Both the position numbers and the translations under genes were made by a program. A stretch of 64,000 bases of DNA from Astropecten irregularis (lineage: Eukaryota; Echinodermata; Asteroidea; Paxillosida; Astropectinidae), in NCBI GenBank assembly GCA_963971285.1, contig OZ020249.1, positions 8,246,001-8,310,000 of the forward strand, given 5' to 3'. The notes below the pieces were generated by a model. It made no database searches, had not been told where the DNA came from, and saw only the letters and a program-made list of their open reading frames with translations. This document shows positions 10,501 to 19,215 of the stretch, piece after piece (position 1 is the first letter of the stretch; each line of letters starts with the position of its first letter).

Positions 10501-11846
10501 AATTGAGCATTCACGGCTTAATTACTGTATATCTGTGTTTCTGTTGCCATGGAATTATGCTTAGCAAAAAAAAACCAAGATCAATCTGAACCAAATGTCA
10601 AGGCTTTGCTAAACGCACTTAAGCCATCGTATTTTTTGGGTGAAGTGTGAAACACTGGTAACCAGTTTAAATATGCATTTTATATAGCTTTTGATTGGTA
10701 CTTTGCACACTTTTTTGCCAACTTTTTCTTGGTTTAAGTAAACTTCAATGATTTTAGATCCGGATCTGTAAAATTTAAAAACGAGGATTATTTTAACAGT
10801 TTGGCCAGTTTTGATATCCAGTAAATAAGATCTTTATAGATGGTGTGGAATTTGCATTTAGTCCAAAAAGGTATACATGTAGGTGTATATGGTGTTCTAC
10901 ATTTATTTAAAATGATATTTATGGATTTTTGCTGTTTGCTGCACTTTGATTTATAATCATTGCTAGATCATAAAACTCGGCGTCAATACTGAAATTTGGA
11001 TTCATTTCTTTGTAACGAGCTGTAGACTCGGTATATCATTACACAATGGGCATTAATAATTGATAATGTGTGCGTGTGTTTGTTTCTTGTTGTTGTTTCC
11101 TTTTGCTGTGGCTGTGCACACACTAGTCGTTGCTCAAATGTCAACATGTCAAGTTTTAACGACAGGTATTTTTCCAGCCTGTGATTGGTTGTTGTCAACG
11201 TTCCCATGACAACTGTTAGTTTTATTCCATGGCCAGTTGGATTTTGTGCGCATTTTGTTTGTTTTTGTTTTTATTTATTTATTTTGTTTGTGTACTAATA
11301 TTTGTTTTAATCAAAATACTCACGTGTTATCTCCAGATTTTCCGTTTTTGGTAAACAATGAATTGTTAACCCCTCGTGTTGTCGACCGCGTTATTTGTTG
11401 AATCAAATATTTTTTATTGTATTTCTAAAAAAACTGCAACACCAAATTATATAAATATATATTTAATGATAGAGTTATAAGAAAAGCAAAAAAATGCTTA
11501 TTGCTTTGTTTGTATGTTTGATATTAATTTACATTACTTTTTTTTTATTAAGTTGTTGGCGAGCTAAGCACTAAACCAATATCGTGCCAATTGTTTTAAT
11601 ACAGTCTTTGCTTTTTGATTCAAATCATATTTATGTTGCTAGTATTAAAAGGTGAAGTTTATTTTCTCTGAAAAATCTAGTATTCACTTAACTAATTTAC
11701 TTGTGAATAACAACCTCATACTGTAGTAATTTGAATCATCTGAGATTTTCTTTTCCAATGTTATACTAATTTCAACTCTTTTTGGGGATAATTCTTTGTT
11801 TTGTCCACCATTTCATGTTATTCTCCATTACAAGATGGTCAATAAA
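7539..11846 (+). other. Sestrin 3' UTR and downstream AT-rich DNA, transcript end not fixed
   Basis: No coding gene is recognised. Candidate polyadenylation signals are ATTAAA at 7770, ATTAAA at 8507 and AATAAA at 11841; the sequence alone does not say which is used. The stretch holds a MITE at 8938-9124, a short GT run near 8487-8500 and otherwise AT-rich single-copy-looking DNA. Confidence 0.45.
8938..9124. mobile_element. pogo/Tigger-like MITE
   Basis: This is a 187-bp element. Its ends CAGTGGAACGCTGCTATAAC and, reversed, CAGTGGAATGCTGCTATAAC are inverted repeats of 24 bp with one mismatch. TA follows the right end; the left flank is TT, a likely mutated TA duplication. CAGTGGA-type ends and TA targets fit the pogo/Tigger group. 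Confidence 0.8.
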
Positions 11847-12980
11847 ACAAAAATTGAATTACCAAAGTAAAAAATGTTGCCCATATTATGTTTTTAATTA
11901 TGTATTTATTTAGCCTTTGGTAAATATCCTGCTAGGATCGAAACGTCAGACCGTATAACTCTAAGCATTTTTTAAATTTCAGGTCATTCTTTTAGCTGAT
12001 GAGCAGTTTGCGGCAGTTTATTACTTATATTGATGTATTTTTTTGTGGTATGAAAAGCAAAACCAGATTCTCTTAGTTTGTTTATTACATTATACACATA
12101 GATTTGACAGAAAGTTTTGTTTTCAACAGAAATGATAATTTATGCATTTTGTAAAGCTAGACAGTTTGAAAAAACAGGAGGAAAAAGCTGAATCTGCCAA
12201 AGAAGATTCGTTTTGCAACTGTTAGCCATCTATGCCAACTTGGGAAAGTCTAATCTCGAAATTTACGAAATTTACGTCGGCTAATTCAGTTACATAATAA
12301 AGTAGAACTAGAAAGTATCAATAATTGTTGCTTTTGGCTACAGTTTGAATGTATTTGGACTGGAAAACTGAGCTTAAGCTTCAAGGAAAAACGAAAACAT
12401 GTCAGTATGTTTTCAGGTTTTAGATGACCAAAACATTTTTATAAGCCGAAAATTTGGACATGACATCTGACATTAATTTTGTGTGCATTCCACGTCGAGT
12501 CGTAATACTGCCCTCATTGTTTAACATCACAAGAACCACCGCCAGCACATACCAAGCCAGTTGGATTGGTAAGTTCCTTGAAGATTTCATCTAAAAACAG
12601 GTAAGTCTGTTACGAATTTAGTGAGCAAAAAACGTCTCTGCCGTTAAAATCATACCTAGAACAAAACTGACAAAATTGACAGAATGACAATGGCGTGCAC
12701 GAGAGAAAATGATTGTTTTCCCAAGTGCACGCATTTAGTGCGGAACGCTACTGCAACAAGATTCGTCTGTAAAAAGTTCTACCACAAAGTTCAATGGTTC
12801 TCTATTCAGAGTAAAAATTACCCAAAGTAATGAGAAAGACAAAAATAAAAGCGAACGGCAAATAAAATTGGTTTTAAGTGATTTGAATGGATTATTTCTT
12901 CAGAATATTGCCTTTAGTTGTTGGAAACGTTAAACACGACGAGGGAAAAAAAATGTAAAGAACCGGAAATTTAAAATTAA
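11847..12980. other. Intergenic DNA with a copy of the 80-bp repeat
   Basis: A third copy of the repeat seen at 41-120 lies at 11976-12035 (ATTTCAGGTCATT, then CTGATGAGCAGTTTGC). It is preceded by GGATCGAAACGTCAGACC, a word of the kind seen near ends of retroelements. No gene is recognised in the remainder. Confidence 0.5.
12946..12976 (-). terminator. RNA polymerase III terminator of tRNA-Leu
   Basis: On the minus strand a T4 run lies just after the tRNA 3' end (12973-12976), and a T8 run (12946-12953) lies about 27 bases beyond. Confidence 0.7.
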
Positions 12981-13063
12981 TAACACGGATGGGGTTCGAA
13001 CCCATGCGGACACTCGTCCATTAGAACTTAAGTCTAACGCCTTAACCACTCGGCCACCGTGTT
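12981..13063 (-). tRNA. tRNA-Leu (anticodon UAA)
   Basis: The 83-nt minus-strand gene folds fully. The acceptor stem AACACGG pairs perfectly with CCGTGTT and is followed by discriminator A. It has the D-arm GGCCGAGTGGTTAAGGC, anticodon stem TTAGA/TCTAA with loop CTTAAGT, a long type-II variable arm, T stem ATGGG/CCCAT and loop TTCGAAC. The sequence is close to vertebrate tRNA-Leu-TAA and has the same length. A and B boxes are intact, and CCA is not encoded, as expected for a nuclear gene. Confidence 0.96.
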
Positions 13064-14989
13064 TGCCATGCCCAGCATGGTGTTCGATTGATTGTATACC
13101 GTGTATTTGTAATTTTTCTATGATGGACGTATTTAGGACGTAATTTCCTTGAATTTGCACTTTTTTTGTTGACAAATGGAATAACATTTTTTTTCTTTTC
13201 CAAGAAACATTTGCCCGCCCCCAAATAATTGTCATTCATGTTTCTCTTTTGAGCGATAGAGGGCGCTACTTCCCTAAAAATGAATTGAAATCGAAATCGA
13301 AAATAAAAACAGGTTCTAAAAATAAAACATCCATATTTCGTTGAATTCCAGCCTACAACATAATGATAGAGATTCTGTTTGCCGTAGTAAGATTTTAAAG
13401 CTAAAAAAAAAAGACAAGTAGGCCTACAACCGCGATAAATCATTATTTACTTTGATTAATTATAAATATAATGTTGCTGCGGAAACAAAATAACATCACG
13501 TGACTTCAATGCTAATTTTTATTTACGTTGTCTGGTACCCAGACGTCCGTTTATAGATTGTAACGACAATTAACAGTGATTCTGCAATTAGTCAGGTCCT
13601 GAAAAATCGAACGTGTACTCTGCAATATTAGAACATGTTGAAGTAGTACACATTAATCTGTCATTCTGTGTCGAGTGTTTTCGTGGTGAATTAAATCATC
13701 TGGAATACCTCATTTCAACCAATTTGAACAATTTTCAATACTCTGCCAATTAGTTGGTGATCTGCTCCTGATTTTAGTCAATTTAAATTGACACATTTGA
13801 CGGTTACCGTGTTGGAAAGTTGAGGTTAAAATAAAACTGCGCTGAGTGTACTGCCGACAAAATGTCACATCTTGTCTTGACTTGAAGATGGTTTAACACC
13901 CGAATGGAACAAATTCGATACAGTTCATGATTTGGATATTTTGGAAAGCTTTGCTAGTTTGCAAGACAAATCAGCCACAGACTTAGCCATCAAATCAGAC
14001 AGGACGGTAAGAACTTCGCTTATTAATTTCTTGGACTTTAATTTTTCTTGACTTAATTTTAACAATAACATTAATTCATAGCATAACCAAATTTTAGGCC
14101 CTATTTGATTAAATTATTAATTATTATGCAGATTAGCTTATTAATATTACTTATAGATCAGCGCGAACATCCGGGTACTTTCATTCTCATAACTTGACAA
14201 CCGATGAAAACTAACGTGTAGATGGCGCAAGGCCGCAAGCTACGGACAAATCACACACAAACCGCCCGTCGTCGAGATTTGTTTTCCGAATATTTTTGTC
14301 AAGAAGCAGAAATCGTGTTCTGTACGACTTTCATTGTCTAGTCATAGTTTTTCCTCAGACAATAATCCTTCTTTGAAGTACCCTGTAATAGGATTAAACA
14401 ATTCTCGCAGCTTTTTGTCTTAAAAACCATACAACGTAATGCTTTGTTTTCATCAGCTCCAACTGATCTCTGCGCTGATCTATTAAGGGCCTAGTTTCAT
14501 GTCGCATTGTATTTTACTGTAACATTTTTGTTGTAGTGGTACCAACCAACTACCATTCTCAATTAATTTATTGTGAATTATGTAATTTTAGGTTTTTTAT
14601 TCTTTTTTAAATTTTGCTTTTTAAGGCCAGCTTGCCAAACACAATTGTTTAAGATTTCCTTTCAGTCTTTATTTGACAGTTCGGTTCTTCGGGTATTTGA
14701 TTAAATTATTGCTTATTATTGAGTCAATTTTGTAATGGTTTCAATGGTATGTATTGTATTTATCGTTTTGAAATGAAATGTAAAACGCTACAAAAAAGAA
14801 TATAAAAAAAATGGTTGTTATTAATTTTAACGTTAGTTGTGTTTATGTTTGGTTGCATCTGAGTCATATATAACCTCGGAAAGTTGAAATTCATTTGGCC
14901 TGGGCTGTAGTGTTAGATGCATGAAAACATTTCAGTATTTGAAGTATATTGTACCTGAATTAACATACTGTATTTTTGCTTTTTTTCAG
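13064..14989 (+). other. ARL13B upstream region, possible 5' UTR exon
   Basis: The ARL13B start codon lies seven bases after a strong acceptor (14989), which implies an upstream non-coding exon. One candidate donor is GACG|GTAAGA after 14006, following a less AT-rich stretch from about 13840. Neither its start nor a promoter can be fixed. No other gene is seen. Confidence 0.35.
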
Positions 14990-14996
14990 TGAGGGA

Positions 14997-15055
14997 ATGT
15001 TCAGCCTGATGGCCAATTGTTTCCAGTGGATGAAAAAGAGGCGTGAGCCCTCAAA
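14997..15055 (+). CDS. ARL13B: ARL13B exon 1, coding part
   Basis: The ATG at 14997 follows the acceptor TTTTTTTCAG and the bases TGAGGGA. It has 19 codons plus two bases before GTAAGT. This is the N-terminal membrane-anchoring helix with one Cys (residue 8), followed by a basic KKRR stretch. Confidence 0.9.
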
Positions 15056-15914
15056 GTAAGTCATTGTAAATTTTTGCCAGTGACCCAGTGTATATTTTGC
15101 TAACACCAGAACCGCCATTCTTCATGCGAATGCTATTTTGCCCTTCCCTTACTCTGGCAATATTAGACCATACGTCCGGCAAATTAACCTTTAGACTTAG
15201 AGAAAGAAGGCTGGAATGACGTGTTGAGAATTGGCCAATCATAAGAATGACGGTGCTGGGAAAATATACACTTAATTATCAAATATCCACAAGGGAAACT
15301 GACTGAAATTAAAGTCAGGTTGCAGCATTGCTGCGTGTATCGGTGAAATGATCCCTGGGATATGGCGGTGCTTTCATGGCTTCTGACTGCCAAACAAACA
15401 AAGATAATTGACTATTTGGGACACCACCAATGTAGGGCTGGATGGCTCAGTTGGTAGAGCGTCTGTATGGTATTCAGGAGGTCGCCGATTCGAATCCCTC
15501 TCCAGTCAATTTTTCTTTGTTCACTTTTCAATGATTCAAAATATACACTTCCTAGATGTTTCTTCAGACATAGCCAATATTTGTTGTTTTCCTTTTTAGA
15601 TCTTTTGTGTAGACACGCCTAATGTTTTATTAAATATTTATCATGTGTGATGTTTTATAGTTGATTGTTGTATGGGCACACTGGCCTCTGGCCCAGTATA
15701 CCAGTGTAGATGTTATCATTTCCATTTTCCAGTATAGATGTGAATATGCCAATGGAATTAATGAACTTTCTCACATTCTCACAAAAGAGATTACATGGTG
15801 TCACCGCAAACCTACTCTATGTGTTTATATTTGTGCCCTGCAGAAAAGTTACATTGGTGCTGATTGGTCTGGACAATGCTGGGAAAACGACGACAATTTT
15901 GGGCATCCAAGGAG
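14997..15914 (+). CDS. ARL13B: ARL13B-like ciliary small GTPase, first two coding exons only
   Basis: Exon 1 coding (14997-15055) gives MFSLMANCFQWMKKRREPSK and exon 2 (15844-15914) continues KVTLVLIGLDNAGKTTTILG, then IQG. The junction is in frame (AA|A), with GTAAGT and GTGAGT donors and CTGCAG before exon 2. The start matches human ARL13B (MFSLMASCC..., REPVRKVTL) residue for residue in spacing; the P-loop GLDNAGKT places Thr at residue 35, as in the human protein. Family role: a membrane-anchored GTPase of the ciliary shaft that acts as exchange factor for ARL3 and is linked to Joubert syndrome. Human ARL13B has 428 residues; only 43 are visible here. Switch regions, coiled coil and the Pro-rich tail are absent from the window, and everything downstream is mobile or satellite DNA. 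Cys8, a known palmitoylation site, is kept; Cys9 is Phe. Confidence 0.9.
15436..15540 (+). repeat. tRNA-derived SINE or tRNA pseudogene, copy 2
   Basis: Positions 15436-15508 form a tRNA-like head: acceptor GGCTGGA/TCCAGTC, perfect D-arm GCTCAGTTGGTAGAGC and loop ATGGTAT. The T stem GCCGA/CCCTC has three mismatches and the anticodon stem one. The tail CAATTTTTCTTTG...ATGATTCA matches the fragment at 4271-4341, which favours a SINE over a working tRNA. It lies in ARL13B intron 1. Confidence 0.65.
15844..15914 (+). CDS. ARL13B: ARL13B exon 2 (P-loop)
   Basis: The exon is 71 bases long. It completes the split Lys codon, encodes the first beta strand and the GLDNAGKT nucleotide-binding loop, and ends one base into the codon after IQG. 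The next exon, expected to encode the PTVGF switch I motif, was not found up to 64000. Confidence 0.9.
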
Positions 15915-16005
15915 GTGAGTACCGTCTGAAACAACGGCCGTCACTGCTCGGACTCACTGTGTTATACAGGGTGTCCCAGAAAAAACGTAACACTGTGTTG
16001 GGACC

Positions 16006-16477
16006 ATAGAGCTATATCAAAATTACTAGAGCGCTAGCTCTGAGTTCTCCGCACGTAGACGCTTTGAAGCCGTCCTGGGCGCAGTCATTTTGAATCTGTG
16101 TGCGTGTGTGGAACAAGAACACTTTGACTGGAATGCCTTTCGAAGAGTGTACTCTTTATGCAAAGCGCAATTATGTGCGAGCGGTTCCGGTAGTGCGTCT
16201 TGATGACACTTGCAATCATTGTATGACTGAAGTGCAGAGCGTGTGCGCGCACGGCGCTAAATGAAACGCGCATTTACCGAAGGTGCGTCAGATTTTGGGC
16301 GTATTAGTCTTCGATAACGCACCTGTACAGAACACAACGCAGATATGCAAATGAACGTACAAAAAACATACAAAATTGTGTGTTTTCCATAGGTTTGTGC
16401 ACAAACATGGATGCACCCAGCAGGCTTCACTTTGTACACAGAGCTTGCGCTCTAGTAATTTTAATATAGCCTTATGG
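16006..16477. mobile_element. Fold-back element inserted in the mariner-like MITE
   Basis: The arms share ATCAAAATTACTAGAGCGC (left) and GCGCTCTAGTAATTTTAATA (right). The host word TTGGGACC is duplicated on both sides (15998-16005 and 16478-16485), an 8-bp target duplication of hAT or P-like type. It is 472 bp long with no coding capacity. Confidence 0.75.
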
Positions 16478-16529
16478 TTGGGACCCATTATGTAAAAATT
16501 TAACTGTTTATCACTTCAAGATTCAGATA

Positions 16530-17474
16530 CAGTAAAAGCTTGTTAACTCAAAACCGCTTAGTCAAAACTTCTCTTAGCTCGAAGATAGAACTCATTTCCG
16601 CCGAAAGAATAGGCTTTTATGTACAAAAATATCTCCGTAATTCGAAATACCCACGCGCCTACAGCCGCTTACCTCGAAGTTTTTATGGGACTCATCAAAA
16701 AGAAACCGTCTTCAAAACAATTCCACAACTTGGGAAAACGCTACACAAGTGCTACAATGGACCTTAAATCTTTATTATGGGTCGCCACCGCAAAGCCAAC
16801 TTCCTCCATTCATGCTTATTTCTCAATTTTTCACGTGTACAATGCAGTGTGCAATGCATGAGCGAGTCGAATCATGACCAGACATGCCGTAAACAATGCA
16901 TGCAGGGCATGTCGCATGCACGCTGTTACAGCGGTAGTCTTGGTCCAAAACGTTAGTGGATCGTTCGCTGTTCGTAATGCGCCCTCACGCGACTGATTCG
17001 GGCAATCACAACCACACACACAGCATGTGATGGTCTGAATCAGCCGCGTGAGGGCGCACTACAGAAGAGTGATCAATCCACTAACGTACGTCTTGGATCA
17101 AGACTGTTACAGCGGAAGTAAACAACACACGAAAACGAACGACATGAAAAACTCGCCTCACAGAAATTCGACTATGGTTTATTTTTGAGTAGAAATAGAA
17201 CTTTTAGGTAAGAATAACGTTAAAAAATCTTAGTTAAATGATGATTTGAGACAACAAAAAATGCAACTGTAAAATATACGGAAATATTTAAGCTACTCCA
17301 ATTAAAATAGGTACCACAGACTGATTCTTGGTATGTGTACCGTAATGTACGTTTATGTAGGGGTGTAATAACGATGTTTTTGCACGCAAGTCGGCGAAAT
17401 CTGTTACCTCGAAATTCGGATACCTCGTAGTTTTTGTCCATTCCCCTGAGGTTCGAGTTAACAAACTTTTACTG
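16530..17474. mobile_element. pogo/Tigger-like element inserted in the mariner-like MITE
   Basis: The ends CAGTAAAAGCTTGTTAACTC and, reversed, CAGTAAAAGTTTGTTAACTC are inverted repeats with TA on both sides (16528-16529 and 17475-17476). Removing it rejoins the arm of the surrounding MITE. Repeated CTCGAA/TTCGAA-type words follow both ends. There is no transposase, so it is non-autonomous. Confidence 0.75.
16950..17087. mobile_element. 138-bp MITE nested within the Tigger-like element
   Basis: The arms ACGTTAGTGGATC...TGCGCCCTCACGCG and their inverted copy (CGCGTGAGGGCGCA...CCACTAACGT) span about 58 bp each around a CA-rich loop. GTCTTGG occurs just outside each end, so a target duplication is possible but not clear. 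Confidence 0.65.
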
Positions 17475-17862
17475 TATGTGATATAGCCATGTCTTGGCTA
17501 TCACTATGTAGAATTTGAGCATATTGGGCCTGATATTGGCGAAAATATTACCAATTGAAAGAGTAGTCCTTAAAATCAAATTTGCAAGGATAACACGCAT
17601 AGTGGTCAATACACACATAATGTGTATGAAAGAAAGATGAACATCTGGTTTTGAGGTTGGGTAATTAAGTTTTAGTTTTTCCACTCAATTTTAGTCCAAT
17701 TTTGCTAAAATTCTACATGGTGATAGCCAAGACATAGCTGTATCACATATGTGAATCTTAAAGTGATAAATCGTTTAATTTTCATATAATAGTACTTGAC
17801 ACAAGTGTTGTGTTTTTTTGGGACACCCTGTAGATTGTATCAACCAATGCTAAGTTAAGTTA

Positions 17863-18739
17863 AAGGATAATGTTCAGTCTAAGTGCATAGTTACCAACAC
17901 AGGTGCTCCACAAGGTACAGTGTTTAAGGAAGTGTTTAAGGAAGTGTAAACAGTGAAAAGGAATGGAGCTAATAGCTCCATTCCTTTTCACTGTTTACAC
18001 ATCCGACTTAAGATCCGGTCACGCCGACTGCCCAGTTATTAAATTTGCCGATGATACTGCTTTGCTAGGACTTATTAAACACGATAATGACAGTTATTAT
18101 AGAGCTGAAATTGATTGCTTTGTTAGATACTGTAAAGATAATTATCTTCTGCTCAATGTCGCTAAGACTAAAGAACTTGTCATTGACTTCCGAAAAAACA
18201 AGAGCAAGCCTAGTAACATTGTTATTAATAGCAACTGTGTTGAAAGAGTTCATTCTTACAAATATCTTGGGGTTATGTTCGATAGCAAACTCGACTGGAA
18301 TGATCATTTGGATTACGTAATGAAAAGGCTTAATTCTCGCATGTACTGTCTCCGTAAAATGAATGCTTTTAAGGTCAGCAATGAAATTCTTGTGACGTTT
18401 TATTTATCAGTGATTTGTGGGGTTTGGATTTATTGTTTGACGTGCTGGGGCGGGAACGCTACGAGGAAGGATAAAGAAAGGATTGATCGTCTGGTAAGAA
18501 AGGTAGGGAGGATGACAGGGTTGTGTTTGCAGTCGGTGGACTCTCTTTACCGGGAGCGTGTGACTGGTGTGTTCAGTCGCATTCTGGACGACAATAGCCA
18601 CCCACTTAACGGCGAAGTTACTAGTCACATCATTCCCAGAAGTGGTAGAATGAGACTGCCGGCTGCACGCACTAACCGTCATCTTCACTCCTTTGTCCCA
18701 ACGGGTATGACATTATTCAATGAATTTTATGAAAGATGA
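17863..18739 (+). pseudogene. LINE reverse transcriptase fragment (jockey/CR1/L2 type), broken
   Basis: The frame from 17863 gives NTGAPQGTV, reverse transcriptase motif 4, then stops (TAA at 17947). A second frame, shifted by one, resumes at the palindrome with PFLFTVYTSDLRSG, then FADDTALLG (catalytic Asp-Asp), LNVAKTKELVIDF, YLGV and the C-terminal LINE segment with RDKER-like and SGRMRLPAARTNR motifs, ending at TGA. The endonuclease and 5' half are absent. The 5' truncation, frameshift and inverted insertion show a dead copy. It lies in the apparent ARL13B intron 2. Confidence 0.9.
17944..18000. repeat. 57-bp near-perfect palindrome inside the LINE fragment
   Basis: Two 28-bp arms are exact inverted copies around a single A (17972). 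The right arm is genuine reverse-transcriptase coding sequence, and the left arm is its inverted duplicate. It is preceded by a direct repeat of GTGTTTAAGGAA (17920-17943). Confidence 0.95.
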
Positions 18740-18858
18740 TTGATATTTCTTTTATATATACATATTTTTATATACTCTTTATTTCGTATGGCCTATTGGG
18801 CGTTCACCTGTTTTAATCCTTATATAATGTTAATGTGCATTTTATAATATGTCCTTTT

Positions 18859-19215
18859 ATTGGCGAGCTGCGAAGCAAAGCGAAGCCTATGTAGTAGTAC
18901 CGTTCGTCCCGTCCGTCCGGCCGTCCGTCCGGCCGTTCGTCCGTCCGCGTGAAATGTTAAATTTTTTAGTATGTGCTTGAACCCCAATTTTTTTTTTTTT
19001 TTTATGAGTGCGTTGTCCAAAATAATGTTGTTATTATTGTAAATGAAAAATGTTGAAGTTTTATCTATTGTTTCAAAATGTTGAAGTTTTTTCTATTGTT
19101 TCAAATGTTGAAGTTTTATTTGGATGAGTGTGTGTGTGTGATGGATGGGTGTTTGCTATCATGTTTGTAACTGCACGTAAGGCTGCAGCGAGCCATGACA
19201 GCTTCGCTGTTCTAG
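18859..19215. repeat. GGCGAGC-type repeat with GTCC microsatellite and 28-bp triplication
   Basis: TGGCGAGCTGCGAAGCAAAG at the left and GCAGCGAGCCATGACAGCTT at the right suggest an element of about 350 bp. Inside are a GTCC/CCGT microsatellite (18901-18948), a T15-16 run and three 27-28-bp units starting TGTTGAAGTTTT (19051, 19079, 19106). The family is not recognised. Satellite DNA starts immediately after it. Confidence 0.55.

Larger units (their letters stand above)
15967..17830. mobile_element. Palindromic mariner-like MITE, broken by nested insertions
   Basis: The ends CAGGGTGTCCCAGAAAAAAC and, reversed, CAGGGTGTCCCAAAAAAACA are flanked by TA on both sides (15965-15966 and 17831-17832). 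The inverted arms can be followed inward through TTTATCACTT, AGATTCA and GTGATA...GCCAAGACATAGC-type words once two insertions (16006-16477 and 16530-17474) are removed. No transposase frame remains. Confidence 0.8.

Noticed and set aside
11927..12010. Hammerhead ribozyme, from GGATCGAAAC upstream of CTGATGAG
   Set aside because: The two core words can be ordered as a permuted hammerhead, but no stem II can pair across them. CTGATGAG belongs to the dispersed 80-bp repeat.
13042..13443. 133-codon minus-strand frame overlapping the tRNA gene
   Set aside because: It overlaps the 5' end of the tRNA gene, has no motif and is AT-rich chance sequence.
15436..15508. Functional tRNA-Thr (loop reads GGT)
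   Set aside because: The T stem has three mismatches and the anticodon stem one, and the shared tail with another copy indicates a SINE or pseudogene.
18407..18688. Minus-strand frames opposite the reverse transcriptase
   Set aside because: They are shadows of the LINE coding strand.
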